Below the pieces are notes generated by a model that searched no databases, was not told the origin of the DNA, and was given only the letters and a program-made list of their open reading frames with translations. Of a stretch of 64,000 nucleotides of DNA, positions 1 to 9,558 are shown one piece after another; position 1 is the stretch's first letter; every line of letters starts with the position of its first letter. The stretch is from assembly GCF_000735365.1 (NCBI RefSeq), contig NZ_JMPL01000011.1, positions 1 through 64,000 on the forward strand. The letters are read 5' to 3'. Source of the DNA: Kluyvera ascorbata ATCC 33433. Lineage in GTDB: Bacteria > Pseudomonadota > Gammaproteobacteria > Enterobacterales > Enterobacteriaceae. The translations under genes and the position numbers were made by a program.

Positions 1-420
1 GCCTTTACGGGCTTCCTGGGTTACATCCTGGGGCCGATTCTGAACGCCTATCTGTCTGCGGGCATGGGCGACGTTATCGGTATGGCGCTGGGCGGTACCG
101 CGCTGGTGTTCTTCAGTTGCTCGGCCTACGTGCTGACAACCCGTAAGGACATGTCCTTCCTCGGCGGTATGCTGATGGCCGGTATCGTGGTGGTGCTGAT
201 TGGTATGGTGGCGAACATCTTCCTGCAGCTGCCTGCCCTGCACCTGGCAATTAGCGCGGTGTTTATCCTGATCTCCTCCGGGGCCATCCTGTATGAGACC
301 AGCAACATCATCCGCGGCGGTGAGACCAACTACATCCGTGCTACCGTTAGCCTGTATGTCTCGCTGTACAACATCTTTGTCAGCCTGCTGAGCATTCTGG
401 GCTTCGCAAGCCGCGATTAA
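1..420 (+). CDS. yccA: YccA, BI-1 family inner-membrane protein, C-terminal part
   Basis: The window opens inside this gene; the frame is open from base 1 to the TAA at 418-420, giving the last 139 residues of a protein that is about 219 residues in E. coli. The visible part is a chain of hydrophobic helices separated by short polar turns, ending in a helix followed by a GFASRD tail, as in YccA. YccA belongs to the Bax-inhibitor-1 family, sits in the inner membrane, and in E. coli is both a substrate and a modulator of the FtsH protease. A strong hairpin terminator follows the stop. The N-terminus, whose cytoplasmic tail FtsH needs, lies outside the window and cannot be judged. Confidence 0.93.
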   Translation, partial: AFTGFLGYILGPILNAYLSAGMGDVIGMALGGTALVFFSCSAYVLTTRKDMSFLGGMLMAGIVVVLIGMVANIFLQLPALHLAISAVFILISSGAILYETSNIIRGGETNYIRATVSLYVSLYNIFVSLLSILGFASRD

Positions 421-438
421 TCCCAGCTCAACGGACCC

Positions 439-465
439 AAGGCCTCGCTTATGCGGGGCCTTTTT
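439..465 (+). terminator. Rho-independent terminator of yccA
   Basis: Stem AAGGCCTCGC / GCGGGGCCTT with a TTAT loop (one G-T pair), followed directly by a T run. It lies 19 bases after the yccA stop and separates yccA from tusE. Confidence 0.85.
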
Positions 466-507
466 ATTTGCTACACTTGCCGCCATCTGTTTGTTGCGTG
501 AAATATT

Positions 508-837
508 ATGCTTATCTACGAAAACACCGAAATCGAGACCGATAGCGAAGGCTATCTCAAAGACACTACGCTGTGGAGCGAAGGCCTGGCAACGGTAATT
601 GCCGCCAATGAAGGTATTGAACTGAGCCCCGAACATTGGGAAGTCGTACGCTTTGTGCGTGAGTTTTATCTGGAGTTCAACACCTCTCCGGCAATTCGTA
701 TGCTGGTCAAAGCAATGGCGAATACCTTCGGCGAAGAGAAAGGCAACAGCCGCTACCTGTATCGCCTGTTCCCGAAAGGCCCGGCCAAACAGGCCACCAA
801 AATCGCGGGCCTGCCTAAGCCAGTGAAGTGCATCTAA
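508..837 (+). CDS. tusE: TusE, sulfur carrier for tRNA 2-thiouridine synthesis
   Basis: 109 residues, the usual length for TusE/DsrC-like proteins. TusE accepts persulfide sulfur from the TusBCD complex and hands it to MnmA, which thiolates U34 of the Glu, Gln and Lys tRNAs. The conserved penultimate cysteine that carries the sulfur is present (sequence ends VKCI), as is the family region [10 protein letters not shown]. It is preceded by its own short intergenic region after the yccA terminator. It is convergent with acyP, and the two stop codons overlap by 4 bases. Confidence 0.95.
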   Translation: MLIYENTEIETDSEGYLKDTTLWSEGLATVIAANEGIELSPEHWEVVRFVREFYLEFNTSPAIRMLVKAMANTFGEEKGNSRYLYRLFPKGPAKQATKIAGLPKPVKCI

Positions 838-1112
838 TAGCGAATACTGAAGTTGCTCCACGCTTTTTCGGGTTGATGGGGTTCCGCCAGAACTTTATCA
901 ACCCGGGCGCTGCGCGGCCCGCCCGCTTTCAACCACGCCAGTAGCTTCTCGACCTGCTCTTCGCTGCCGCAGGCGACAACCTCCACGCTGCCATCATCCA
1001 GATTCAGCGCGTAGCCTCGCAGGCCCAGACGCACGGCCTCCTGCTGGGTAAAAAAGCGAAAACCGACGCCCTGTACCTGGCCGTAAACCCAACAAATTAC
1101 GCATTTATCCAT
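834..1112 (-). CDS. acyP: Acylphosphatase
   Basis: 92 residues, exactly the usual size. Acylphosphatases hydrolyse acyl phosphates such as carbamoyl phosphate and 1,3-bisphosphoglycerate in the cytoplasm. The signature VQGVGFR (with the phosphate-binding arginine) is near residue 20 and the second motif, [13 protein letters not shown] with the catalytic asparagine, is near residues 35-47. It matches E. coli YccX throughout. It is divergent from rlmI and ends in a 4-base overlap with tusE. Confidence 0.94.
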   Translation of the reverse strand: MDKCVICWVYGQVQGVGFRFFTQQEAVRLGLRGYALNLDDGSVEVVACGSEEQVEKLLAWLKAGGPRSARVDKVLAEPHQPEKAWSNFSIRY

Positions 1113-1256
1113 GCGGCTTTCCTCCGGTATAGTTCAGACGATTTATTCCACTTTAGCGTCAATTGGCCTGACATTCTTCCGCTGTTCGTTGCATTTATGC
1201 AGGGAAGTCGGGAAAATGCAGCCTGATCCCTTCCTATATAGTCAGATAAAAAAACT

Positions 1257-2447
1257 ATGAGTGTACGTTTAGTGTTAGCCAAAGGGCGCGAAAAATCATT
1301 GCTGCGCCGTCATCCCTGGGTCTTTTCCGGTGCGGTTGCGCGCATGGAAGGCAAAGCCAGCCTCGGCGAGACCATTGATATTGTCGACCATCAGGGGAAA
1401 TGGTTAGCTCGCGGCGCATATTCTCCAGCTTCGCAAATCCGCGCTCGCGTGTGGACGTTCGATGCCAAGGAAACCATCGATATCGACTTTTTCGTGCGTC
1501 GCCTGCAGCAAGCACAAACCTGGCGCGACTGGCTGGCGCAGAAAGACGGGCTGGACAGCTATCGTCTGATCGCCGGTGAGTCTGACGGCCTGCCTGGCGT
1601 CACCATTGACCGCTTTGGTTCCTTCCTGGTGCTACAGTTGCTGAGCGCCGGTGCGGAATACCAGCGTGCAGCGCTGATTAGCGCACTGCAAACGCTGTAC
1701 CCGCAATGTGCGATTTACGATCGTAGCGACGTTGCCGTGCGTAAAAAAGAAGGTATGGAACTGACTCAAGGGCCAGTCACCGGCGAACTGCCACCTGCCC
1801 TGCTGCCTATTGAAGAACATGGCATGAAGCTGTTGGTAGATATTCGGGGTGGCCATAAAACCGGCTATTACCTTGACCAGCGCGACAGCCGTCTGGCGAC
1901 TCGTCGCTACGTGGCGGATAAACGCGTTCTGAACTGCTTCTCCTACACCGGAGGCTTTGCGGTCTCTGCGCTGATGGGCGGATGCAGCCAGGTCACCAGC
2001 GTAGATACTTCCCAGGAAGCGCTGGACGTGGCACGTCAAAACGTCGAGCTGAACAAACTGGATCTGAGCAAAGCCGAATTCGTTCGCGACGATGTCTTCA
2101 AACTGCTGCGTAAATATCGCGACCAGGGCGAGAAGTTCGATGTGATCGTTATGGACCCACCGAAATTTGTGGAAAATAAAAGCCAGCTGATGGGTGCCTG
2201 CCGCGGCTATAAAGACATCAACATGCTGGCTATTCAGCTGCTGAACCCGGGCGGTGTGCTGCTGACCTTCTCCTGCTCCGGCCTGATGACCTCAGATTTG
2301 TTCCAGAAAATCATTGCTGATGCCGCAGTAGATGCTGGTCGTGATGTACAATTTATAGAGCAGTTCCGTCAGGCAGCCGATCACCCGGTGATTGCAACCT
2401 ACCCGGAAGGACTGTACCTGAAAGGATTTGCCTGCCGCATCATGTAA
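1257..2447 (+). CDS. rlmI: RlmI, 23S rRNA m5C1962 methyltransferase
   Basis: 396 residues, the same as E. coli RlmI (YccW). This SAM-dependent enzyme methylates C5 of cytidine 1962 in 23S rRNA. An N-terminal PUA domain (about residues 1-80) is followed by a Rossmann methyltransferase domain. The motif VMDPPKF and the cysteine motif TFSCSGLM, which holds the catalytic cysteine of RNA m5C methyltransferases, are both present. The ATG start is supported by alignment to the family ([21 protein letters not shown]). It is transcribed alone, divergent from acyP. Confidence 0.95.
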   Translation: MSVRLVLAKGREKSLLRRHPWVFSGAVARMEGKASLGETIDIVDHQGKWLARGAYSPASQIRARVWTFDAKETIDIDFFVRRLQQAQTWRDWLAQKDGLDSYRLIAGESDGLPGVTIDRFGSFLVLQLLSAGAEYQRAALISALQTLYPQCAIYDRSDVAVRKKEGMELTQGPVTGELPPALLPIEEHGMKLLVDIRGGHKTGYYLDQRDSRLATRRYVADKRVLNCFSYTGGFAVSALMGGCSQVTSVDTSQEALDVARQNVELNKLDLSKAEFVRDDVFKLLRKYRDQGEKFDVIVMDPPKFVENKSQLMGACRGYKDINMLAIQLLNPGGVLLTFSCSGLMTSDLFQKIIADAAVDAGRDVQFIEQFRQAADHPVIATYPEGLYLKGFACRIM

Positions 2448-2480
2448 CTTGAAAAGCGAAATGGTGTCTATATATGTAGA
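2448..2480 (+). promoter_or_regulatory. Possible heat-shock (sigma-32) promoter of hspQ
   Basis: CTTGAAAA at 2448-2455, immediately after the rlmI stop, matches the sigma-32 -35 consensus CTTGAAA. The -10 match downstream (around 2468-2476, GTCTATATA) is weak against CCCCATNT. E. coli hspQ is a known heat-shock gene, which is the main support for this call. Confidence 0.4.
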
Positions 2481-2518
2481 GATACAGAGATAACGCCATT
2501 TCCCGGGAGGTGAGTATG

Positions 2519-2836
2519 ATGATTACCAGCAAATTCGGTATTGGCCAGCAGGTGCGTCACTCCCTGCTGGGCTACCTGGGCGTGGTGGTAGATATCGACC
2601 CGGTTTACTCGCTTGACGATCCTGATCCCGACGATCTTGCGGCCAACGATGAGCTTCGCGCGTTGCCCTGGTATCACGTGGTGATGGAAGATGACGATGG
2701 TCAGCCGGTACATACCTATCTGGCCGAAGCCCAGTTGAGCAGCGAACCGCGCGAAGATCACCCAGAGCAACCTACGATGGATGAACTGGCGCGTACCATC
2801 CGCCGACAGCTACAGGCACCGCGGCTGCGTAACTAA
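2519..2836 (+). CDS. hspQ: HspQ, heat-shock protein and Lon specificity factor
   Basis: 105 residues from the second of two adjacent ATGs, equal to E. coli HspQ (YccV). HspQ is a small heat-shock protein that binds hemimethylated DNA and acts as a substrate-specificity enhancer for Lon protease. The sequence [19 protein letters not shown] is characteristic. GGAGG at 2506-2510 is 8 bases before this ATG and 5 before the upstream ATG at 2516, so either could be used; family length favours 2519. A strong terminator follows. Confidence 0.93.
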   Translation: MITSKFGIGQQVRHSLLGYLGVVVDIDPVYSLDDPDPDDLAANDELRALPWYHVVMEDDDGQPVHTYLAEAQLSSEPREDHPEQPTMDELARTIRRQLQAPRLRN

Positions 2837-2852
2837 CCGCCGCGTTAATGCT

Positions 2853-2877
2853 AAAACCCCGCACTGCGGGGTTTTTT
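2853..2877 (+). terminator. Rho-independent terminator of hspQ
   Basis: Perfect stem AAAACCCCGC / GCGGGGTTTT with a 3-base loop and T-run, 16 bases past the hspQ stop. The A-run on the left makes it potentially bidirectional for the convergent yccU. Confidence 0.92.
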
Positions 2878-2891
2878 ATTATATCGAACCA

Positions 2892-2920
2892 GTAGCCTGG
2901 CCGAGCGAAGCGACGCCGGG
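2892..2920 (+). repeat. REP-type palindromic element 1
   Basis: Begins GTAGCCTGGCCGAGCG and ends GACGCCGGG, the GTAGC...CCGGG form of enterobacterial REP elements. It lies between the convergent hspQ and yccU, the usual place for REPs. It resembles the copies at 26397, 35286 and 38788. Confidence 0.75.
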
Positions 2921-2941
2921 AATGCCCTCGTGCAGTCCTGA

Positions 2942-3355
2942 TTATTTTGCCAGGCCTAAACGCGGGATCTCAATTGCCGGGCAGCGATCCATCACCACTT
3001 GCAGACCCGCATTGCGCGCCAGCACCGCCGCCTGCTCGTTAATCACTCCAAGCTGCATCCACAGCGTTTTAGCGCCAATCGCGATAGCTTCCTGTGCCAC
3101 ACCCCACGCCGCTTCAGAGTTGCGGAAGACATCAACCATATCGACCTTTTCCGGCACATCGGCAAGCGTGGCATAGCCTTTCTGGCCCAGCAACGTGCCG
3201 CCAGCTACCTTCGGTGACACTGGGATCACGCGATAGCCTTGATCCAGCAGATATTTCATGACCCGATAGCTTGGGCGGTCAGGTTTATCGCTTGCCCCAA
3301 CCAGCGCAATGGTGTGGGTAGTGGTCAAAATGTTGGCAATATCATGTTCTGTCAT
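2942..3355 (-). CDS. yccU: YccU, CoA-binding domain protein
   Basis: 137 residues, matching E. coli YccU. The whole protein is one CoA-binding (Rossmann-like) domain with an N-terminal nucleotide-binding segment, [18 protein letters not shown]. The biochemical role is not established. Two ATGs in tandem (3358 and 3355) follow an AGGAGG; 3355 gives the family length and the better spacing. It is divergent from mgsA. In E. coli K-12 yccT (csgI) lies between this gene and mgsA; here the gap is only 133 bases and has no room for it. Confidence 0.9.
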   Translation of the reverse strand: MTEHDIANILTTTHTIALVGASDKPDRPSYRVMKYLLDQGYRVIPVSPKVAGGTLLGQKGYATLADVPEKVDMVDVFRNSEAAWGVAQEAIAIGAKTLWMQLGVINEQAAVLARNAGLQVVMDRCPAIEIPRLGLAK

Positions 3356-3488
3356 CATTATCCTCCTGGCTAATCGTTTAAGTGTACGCGAGCACGCCGA
3401 TGTCGCGCGTCAAATTTTTGCTAATCAGAGCTTGCAGGCTGATTCGCTTGCAGTAATCTGTCTGGATTACACATATAGGGAATGGTTT

Positions 3489-3947
3489 ATGGAACTCACC
3501 ACTCGCACCTTACCGGCGCGTAAACACATTGCGCTGGTTGCGCACGACCACTGCAAAGATATGCTAATGAAATGGGTAGAGCGCCACCGGGATTGTCTGG
3601 CGCAGCATACGCTGTCGGCCACCGGCACCACCGGTAACCTGGTGCAACGCGCCACCGGCCTGGAAGTGAAAGCTATGCTGAGCGGCCCGATGGGCGGCGA
3701 TCAACAAGTAGGCGCACTGATTTCAGAAGGTAAAATCGACGTCCTGATCTTCTTCTGGGACCCGCTCAACGCCGTTCCGCACGACCCTGACGTCAAGGCG
3801 CTGCTCCGTCTGGCAACCGTCTGGAATATCCCGGTTGCTACCAACGCCTCCACCGCTGATTTTATTATCCAGTCACCGAACTTCAGCGAGCCGGTCGATA
3901 TCCTAATTCCGGACTACCAACGCTACCTCGCTGAGCGCTTGAAATAA
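3489..3947 (+). CDS. mgsA: Methylglyoxal synthase
   Basis: 152 residues. Converts dihydroxyacetone phosphate to methylglyoxal and phosphate, a bypass of lower glycolysis used when sugar phosphates accumulate. The catalytic aspartate is Asp71 in the motif [11 protein letters not shown]; the phosphate-binding N-terminus (VAHDHCK) and the segment [13 protein letters not shown] are also intact. The start at 3489 is chosen because the protein aligns with E. coli MgsA from [12 protein letters not shown]; upstream in-frame codons have no family support. It is convergent with helD with a shared hairpin between. Confidence 0.95.
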   Translation: MELTTRTLPARKHIALVAHDHCKDMLMKWVERHRDCLAQHTLSATGTTGNLVQRATGLEVKAMLSGPMGGDQQVGALISEGKIDVLIFFWDPLNAVPHDPDVKALLRLATVWNIPVATNASTADFIIQSPNFSEPVDILIPDYQRYLAERLK

Positions 3948-3958
3948 GCACCAGAAGC

Positions 3959-3982
3959 AAGCCGGAGTCATGACTCCGGCTT
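3959..3982 (+). terminator. Bidirectional hairpin between mgsA and helD
   Basis: Perfect inverted repeat AAGCCGGAGTCA / TGACTCCGGCTT with no unpaired loop bases, sitting 11 bases after the mgsA stop and just before the helD stop. The T tract after it is imperfect (TTATCTT), so termination strength is uncertain. Confidence 0.75.
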
Positions 3983-3985
3983 ATC

Positions 3986-6040
3986 TTAAGGTTTTCGCGC
4001 CACCGGCACTGACAGCTGCTTCACAATATCCACAAACGGCGACGGCTGTTGCTGATTAAACAGCAGCCAGACACGTAAACGCGCGCGAGTAATGGCCACG
4101 TACAGTAAACGTCTCTCCTCGGCATCCGGGAAATCTTCCGGCGCAGGCAGCAGCGCCTGTTCCATAATCGACTCGCGTGCAGGCGCCGGGAAACCGTCAA
4201 ACCCTTCTTTAAGCCCCAGCACGATGACGTAGTCCGCCTGTTGGCCTTTGCTGGCGTGAACGGTCATAAAATCGATATTGAGCTTAGGCCAGCGCGTAGC
4301 GGCCTTATCAAGCGCGGCAGGCTTCAGATGATGGTAACGCGCCAGCACCAGGATTCGTTGATCCTCAGTGGCGTAACCGCTGAGCTTATCAAACAGCGCA
4401 TCAAGCTTGTCATCCTCCAGCAGCGTCACAGCATGTTTATCGCCCGCGGTCAGGCTATTGAGTGGTTTACTGAGCTGGTGCGGGTTTTGCTGAATAAACC
4501 GATTGGCTATCTCGCCAATACGGCTATTAAAGCGGTAGGTGGTATCCAGTGCGCAGTTATCGCCTTCACCAAAATAGTGGTTAAACGCGGTGGTCAGCGA
4601 AAGCTGCGCACCGCTGAAGCGATAGATGGCCTGCCAATCATCGCCCACGGCATAGAGCGAGGTTTGTGAGTTCTGCTTACGCAGCGCCGCCAGCAGCGCG
4701 GCTCGCTGCGGAGAGATATCCTGAAATTCATCCACCAGAATATGTTTCCACGGGCTGACAAAGCGACCTTTTTCCAGAATATTGATGGCCTGATGGATAA
4801 GCCCGGAAAAGTCGACGGCGTTTTCGTCTTTGAGCGCCGTTTTCCACGCCTTCAGCAGCGGCGCCATCAGCTTCACGCGTTTACCAAACAGGTCGCGTAC
4901 CTCTTCCGGCGCGCCAGCAATCATCTCTGCCTGTGAACCGCCGTGCATACGCATCAGGCTTACCCAGCGATCGAGTCGGCTCCCCATGCGTTTAATGAGT
5001 TTTTCATCTTCCCAGAAATTATCTTCGGCGACGTCCCAACCCATCTCATCCTGCAGCCACAAACGCCAGCCTTTAGCCTGCGCCTTTTTCTCCCGACACT
5101 GCTGCTGCCAGCATTGGGTAAATAGCGCGTAGCGGGCAGAGGAATCGTTCTCCAGCTTGCTAACAACCGGAACTTTTTTGCTACCCTGCTGAATAATGTG
5201 CAGCGCCAGGGCGTGGAAAGTACGTGCGGTAATGGCGTCCGTATGCAGCCGCGTTTGCAGGCGCTCATCCATTTCCTGCGCGGCTTTTTTACCAAAGGCC
5301 AGCAGAAGGATTTGCTCCGCCGACGCTTCACCCCGCGCAAGCAGCCAACCCGCCCGCGCCACCAGCACGGACGTTTTTCCGCTGCCAGCCCCGGCCAGCA
5401 CCAGCAGCGAACGTTCACCATTCACCACCGCTCGTGCCTGAGAAGTATTAAGTGGCGATGACTCAATCTGTTCGAAAAATTCAGCGTACTTTTCCAGCAT
5501 CGCTTCGGTGTATCGCTGATTATGCTGCGCACGACCGTTTTCTTTATCGGTCAGCCATGCCTGACATTGACGCCAGGCATCACAGCAGTTATCAAATGCT
5601 TCAAGACGTTCGGTCGGTAACGGTAGCCCTTCCAGCGTCGTGACCACCTGCTGGCGTATTTTTTGCGCCTGTTGGCGGGTGAGCCATTGGGTTTCTGCGC
5701 TGCTGCCTGCAATTACCGCTAGCTGCTTTTCGAGAAGTTCAGCGGCAATCGCGCTCATTTCTTCGCCCCATTGCTGCCAGAGCCCCAGCAAATGGCGGTG
5801 GAAGCGCTGCGTTTCTCCCCATTCGGTTCCGTGCAGGCGTACGACTTTATCTTCAGGCAAAACGAACTCCAGCTCCCCCCACACCAGACCGCGTTTGCAG
5901 TTGATGGCCAGAAGCTGATTGAAAGGAATGAGATACTCATGCTGAGGGCCGGAGACCCTGACGCCGGCGTTGAGGATCTCAACCCGGTCATAAGGATGCT
6001 GCGCCATGCGCTTGCCCAGCGTTGTTGATTTTAATTCCAT
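3986..6040 (-). CDS. helD: DNA helicase IV
   Basis: 684 residues, the length of E. coli HelD. This is a superfamily 1 (UvrD/Rep-like) 3'-5' DNA helicase implicated in RecF-pathway recombination. The Walker A motif GAGSGKTS is at residues 217-224, the Walker B/DEXQ motif DEFQDISPQR follows, and later motifs VGDDWQAIYRFSGA, TVHASKGQQADYV and YVAITRARLRVWL are intact. The N-terminal 200 residues are the HelD-specific extension. It is divergent from yccF-yccS. Confidence 0.95.
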   Translation of the reverse strand: MELKSTTLGKRMAQHPYDRVEILNAGVRVSGPQHEYLIPFNQLLAINCKRGLVWGELEFVLPEDKVVRLHGTEWGETQRFHRHLLGLWQQWGEEMSAIAAELLEKQLAVIAGSSAETQWLTRQQAQKIRQQVVTTLEGLPLPTERLEAFDNCCDAWRQCQAWLTDKENGRAQHNQRYTEAMLEKYAEFFEQIESSPLNTSQARAVVNGERSLLVLAGAGSGKTSVLVARAGWLLARGEASAEQILLLAFGKKAAQEMDERLQTRLHTDAITARTFHALALHIIQQGSKKVPVVSKLENDSSARYALFTQCWQQQCREKKAQAKGWRLWLQDEMGWDVAEDNFWEDEKLIKRMGSRLDRWVSLMRMHGGSQAEMIAGAPEEVRDLFGKRVKLMAPLLKAWKTALKDENAVDFSGLIHQAINILEKGRFVSPWKHILVDEFQDISPQRAALLAALRKQNSQTSLYAVGDDWQAIYRFSGAQLSLTTAFNHYFGEGDNCALDTTYRFNSRIGEIANRFIQQNPHQLSKPLNSLTAGDKHAVTLLEDDKLDALFDKLSGYATEDQRILVLARYHHLKPAALDKAATRWPKLNIDFMTVHASKGQQADYVIVLGLKEGFDGFPAPARESIMEQALLPAPEDFPDAEERRLLYVAITRARLRVWLLFNQQQPSPFVDIVKQLSVPVARKP

Positions 6041-6162
6041 GTCGTGTCGAATCCTGACTTTTTCGATACCTCACAGTGTAACCGCCAGAGAATAGGTGCT
6101 CCAGCGTAAAAAAACGTTACAATCATCAGGTCTTATTATTCACAGTGCTACACAGAGGGTTT

Positions 6163-6609
6163 ATGCGTACAGTTCTGAATATTTTGAATTTTGTGTTAGG
6201 TGGATTTCTGACAACGCTAGGCTGGCTGCTTGCAACGCTGGTCAGCATCATTTTGATTATTACCTTACCGCTCACTCGCTCCTGCTGGGAAATCACCAAA
6301 CTCTCACTGCTGCCTTACGGTAATGAGGCCGTTCATGTTGATGAACTGGAGCCAGGAACAAAAAGCAGCGTGATGAATGCGGGCGGAACCGTGCTTAATA
6401 TTGTCTGGTTCGTACTGTTCGGCTGGTGGCTGTGTCTGACTCATATTCTCGCCGGGATTGCGCAGTGCGTGACTATCATTGGTATTCCTGTTGGCATCGC
6501 TAACTTTAAAATTGCCGCCATCGCACTCTGGCCGGTTGGCCGTCGTGTGGTTCCCGTGGAAGTAGCGCGCGCGGCTCGCGAAGCAAATGCACGCCGCCGT
6601 TTTCAGTAA
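6163..6609 (+). CDS. yccF: YccF, inner-membrane protein of unknown function
   Basis: 148 residues. Two repeats of a YccF-type membrane unit: hydrophobic stretches near residues 5-40 and 75-130, each including a glycine/proline-rich loop such as TIIGIPVGIANFKIAAIALWP. Function is unknown. The start at 6163 (MRTVLNILNF) follows a GAGGG and matches E. coli; an in-frame ATG 18 bases upstream is less likely. It is 18 bases ahead of yccS and almost certainly co-transcribed with it. Confidence 0.92.
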   Translation: MRTVLNILNFVLGGFLTTLGWLLATLVSIILIITLPLTRSCWEITKLSLLPYGNEAVHVDELEPGTKSSVMNAGGTVLNIVWFVLFGWWLCLTHILAGIAQCVTIIGIPVGIANFKIAAIALWPVGRRVVPVEVARAAREANARRRFQ

Positions 6610-6627
6610 TCAGGACGAATACACGCT

Positions 6628-8754
6628 ATGCTAAGCCCTTTGCTTCGCCGCTATACATGGAACAGTACCTGGCTTTATAACGCCAGAATCTTTATTGCGC
6701 TTGTCGGTACTACCGCCCTGCCCTGGTGGCTGGGCGATGCTAAACTCACCATTCCGCTAACCCTGGGCGTGGTCGCCGCGGCGTTGACCGACCTCGACGA
6801 TCGACTCACCGGACGGTTACGCAACCTGGTTATCACGCTTATCTGTTTCTTCATTGCCTCGGCATCAGTGGAGTTGCTGTTTCCGTGGCCATGGCTGTTT
6901 GCGCTGGGTTTAACGATTTCGACGATCGGGTTTATCCTGCTCGGCGGCCTTGGTCAGCGCTACGCCACCATCGCATTTGGTGCGCTGCTTATTGCTATTT
7001 ATACCATGCTGGGGGTATCGCTTTACGCGCACTGGTATCAGCAACCGTTGCTGCTGATTGCCGGTGCCGTCTGGTATAACCTATTGACTCTGACCGGGCA
7101 CCTCATCTTCCCTATCCGTCCACTGCAGGATAACCTCGCCCGTAGCTACGAACAGCTTTCTCGTTATCTCGAGTTGAAATCCCGATTGTTTGACCCGGAC
7201 CTCGATGACGAAGACCAGGCGCCACTTTATGAGCTGGCATTGGCAAATGGGCAACTGATGGCAACGCTTAACCAAACCAAAGTGTCGCTATTAACGCGTT
7301 TGCGCGGCGACCGGGGCCAGCGTAGTACCCGAAGAACGTTACATTACTATTTCGTCGCCCAGGATATTCACGAACGAGCCAGTTCATCGCATATCCAGTA
7401 CCAGGCTCTGCGCGATAACTTCCGCTACAGCGATGTCATGTTTCGCTTCCAGCGCCTGCTCTCGATGCAGTCCATCGCCTGTCAGGATCTGGCAAAATCA
7501 ATTTTGCTCCGTACCCCCTACCAGCACGATGCCCGGTTTGAGCGCGCATTCTCCCATCTCGATGCTGCGTTAGACCGCGTACGCGCCAGTGGTGCCGCGC
7601 CAGAACAGATGAAAGCACTTGGTTTTTTACTGAACAATTTGCGCGCTATTGACGCCCAGCTTGCGACTATCGAGTCTGAGCAACTGCAATCACAGGCGCA
7701 AAGCGAGACGGAAACCTTGCTGGCAGACGATAGCCTGCATGGTTTTGCCGATATTCAGTCGCGTCTGAGTCGTAATATGTCACCGGAGTCGGCGCTTTTT
7801 CGCCATGCGGTGCGTATGTCATTGGTACTCTGCGCAGGTTACGCATTTATTCAGTTTACCGGTTTGCAACACGGCTACTGGATCCTGCTCACCAGCCTGT
7901 TTGTCTGTCAGCCCAACTATAACGCCACCCGTCACCGCCTGGCGCTGCGTATCATCGGTACGCTGGTCGGCGTGGCGCTAGGTCTGCCGATTTTGTGGCT
8001 GGTCCCTTCGCTTGAGGGACAACTGGCACTGATTGTCATCACCGGGGTTCTCTTCTTCGCTTTTCGCAACGTTCAATACGCGCACGCGACGATGTTTATC
8101 ACGCTGCTGGTTCTGCTGTGCTTTAACCTGCTTGGAGAGGGCTTCGAAGTAGCATTGCCGCGTGTGGTGGATACGCTGATTGGATGCGGTATTGCCTGGG
8201 TTGCCGTCAGTTTTATCTGGCCTGACTGGAAATTCCGCAATCTGCCTCGCGTGCTGGAGCGCGCAGTTGACGCAAACTGCCGCTACCTGGACGCAATTCT
8301 GGAACAGTATCACCAGGGGCGCGATAACCGTCTGGCCTATCGAATTGCACGTCGTGATGCGCATAACCGGGATGCAGAGCTCGCCTCAGTGGTCTCAAAC
8401 ATGTCGACGGAACCTAAGGTCACCCCGGAAATGCGAGAAACTGCGTTTCGGCTGCTCTGCCTCAACCACACCCTGACCAGCTATATTTCCGCTTTAGGTG
8501 CCCATCGGGAAAAACTGGCTACAGCAGAAATACTGGCTCTTCTGGACGATGCAGTGTGCTATGTCGATGATGCGCTACACCACCAGCCTTCTGATGAGGA
8601 ACGGGTGCAGCAAGCTTTATCTAACTTAGCCGCACGAATCCAACATCTCGAACCTCGCCCGGACAGCAAAGAGCCATTGGTCTTACAACAAATTGGCCTG
8701 ATGATTTCGTTGCTACCTGAAATCTGCCGTTTGCAAAAACAGGTTATGGCCTGA
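6628..8754 (+). CDS. yccS: YccS, FUSC-family inner-membrane protein
   Basis: 708 residues, slightly shorter than E. coli YccS. Two blocks of membrane helices (about residues 15-165 and 390-530), each followed by a large soluble region, the arrangement of the YccS/YhfK and FUSC-like putative efflux proteins. The motif GYWILLTSLFVCQPNYNATR in the second membrane block is highly conserved. No transported substrate is known. It is the second gene of the yccFS pair; its last 11 bases overlap the end of the convergent sxy. Confidence 0.93.
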   Translation: MLSPLLRRYTWNSTWLYNARIFIALVGTTALPWWLGDAKLTIPLTLGVVAAALTDLDDRLTGRLRNLVITLICFFIASASVELLFPWPWLFALGLTISTIGFILLGGLGQRYATIAFGALLIAIYTMLGVSLYAHWYQQPLLLIAGAVWYNLLTLTGHLIFPIRPLQDNLARSYEQLSRYLELKSRLFDPDLDDEDQAPLYELALANGQLMATLNQTKVSLLTRLRGDRGQRSTRRTLHYYFVAQDIHERASSSHIQYQALRDNFRYSDVMFRFQRLLSMQSIACQDLAKSILLRTPYQHDARFERAFSHLDAALDRVRASGAAPEQMKALGFLLNNLRAIDAQLATIESEQLQSQAQSETETLLADDSLHGFADIQSRLSRNMSPESALFRHAVRMSLVLCAGYAFIQFTGLQHGYWILLTSLFVCQPNYNATRHRLALRIIGTLVGVALGLPILWLVPSLEGQLALIVITGVLFFAFRNVQYAHATMFITLLVLLCFNLLGEGFEVALPRVVDTLIGCGIAWVAVSFIWPDWKFRNLPRVLERAVDANCRYLDAILEQYHQGRDNRLAYRIARRDAHNRDAELASVVSNMSTEPKVTPEMRETAFRLLCLNHTLTSYISALGAHREKLATAEILALLDDAVCYVDDALHHQPSDEERVQQALSNLAARIQHLEPRPDSKEPLVLQQIGLMISLLPEICRLQKQVMA

Positions 8755-9361
8755 CCCCCTCCGTTTTCACGTGGGCTAACGCCCATTCCTGTAGCTCCTG
8801 GCGCCGTTGCGCCGGGAGCGCGGCTGAGTGAACGCCCATAATCGCCCCTTCCAGAGAATACAGCACATTAATACTCAGCTGCTTACGAATCTTACGCAGC
8901 CGAATCCATGCCATTTCTGCCCCCAGATGCTGAAGCATTTGAGCATCTTTAATTCCCGCTTCACTTAACAACAGCTCCATATGAAATGAGAGATTAGGCA
9001 GATCTTTTATCCGTAATGATTTCTGTTGTTTCTTTTCTCGAAGCGCATCCTCGAGAGAAAATTTGCCAAGCTGAAGTAAGACCGGTTCGTCAGACCAGAG
9101 CCGTTCGCCAACATGGAAATACTTTAACTGCTGTGAACACCCTCGCTTACGTAATGTCAGTAATGGAGGCGAATGCTGAGCCTGATAGGTCGCACTTTCC
9201 TCGCACATCCTCAGGTAGAGTTCCCCTTCAGAGACCATTGCAAATACCGCATCATTGACGGCAAGACTATAGCCACCAAACAGCGCCCGCGACTTGATTT
9301 TGCCCAACAGCGAAAAATATTTCTGGGACTGATAAATCCGTTTATATGATATTTTCTTCAT
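8744..9361 (-). CDS. sxy: Sxy/TfoX, coactivator of CRP-S promoters
   Basis: 205 residues with a TfoX N-terminal domain (about residues 1-95, motif SRALFGGYSLAVNDAVFAMV) and a C-terminal TfoX domain (about 118-195, KDLPNLSFHMELLLSEAGI). Sxy directs CRP to CRP-S sites and so turns on DNA-uptake genes in gamma-proteobacteria. It is clearly more diverged from the E. coli protein than its neighbours are. The start follows AAGGATT. It is divergent from sulA, with a 218-base shared intergenic region that probably includes a long sxy leader. Confidence 0.92.
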   Translation of the reverse strand: MKKISYKRIYQSQKYFSLLGKIKSRALFGGYSLAVNDAVFAMVSEGELYLRMCEESATYQAQHSPPLLTLRKRGCSQQLKYFHVGERLWSDEPVLLQLGKFSLEDALREKKQQKSLRIKDLPNLSFHMELLLSEAGIKDAQMLQHLGAEMAWIRLRKIRKQLSINVLYSLEGAIMGVHSAALPAQRRQELQEWALAHVKTEGVRP

Positions 9362-9487
9362 GATTAATCCTTAATAATCATGGACATGGATGCATTAAAT
9401 TTGTTAATGGAAGACATAACAAGCAACATAGGCGCGTTCGTTCGACACGGCAAGGTGAATTTGCCTTTGTAGGCATTTAGAGTGCAA

Positions 9488-9509
9488 TTTTGCGAGTTGC
9501 TTTCAGAAA
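9488..9509. promoter_or_regulatory. Possible CRP-S site upstream of sxy
   Basis: TTTTGCGA, six bases, then TTCAGAAA. The left half is a perfect CRP-S half-site (TTTTGCGA), the right half matches only in part. It lies about 127-148 bases upstream of the sxy start. In E. coli sxy is reported to be autoregulated through a CRP-S site; here the match is by eye only. Confidence 0.4.
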
Positions 9510-9515
9510 ATGAGG

Positions 9516-9558
9516 TTGATCTTTAATCTTCGGGGTAGTACTGTATATTCATACAGTA
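9516..9558 (+). promoter_or_regulatory. sulA promoter with LexA (SOS) box
   Basis: The SOS box CTGTATATTCATACAG occupies 9541-9556 and fits the LexA consensus CTG-N10-CAG with the flanking TA on both sides (9539-9558). A -35 TTGATC at 9516-9521 and a -10 TACTGT at 9539-9544, 17 bases apart, place the operator over the -10, as at E. coli sulA. Confidence 0.93.
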
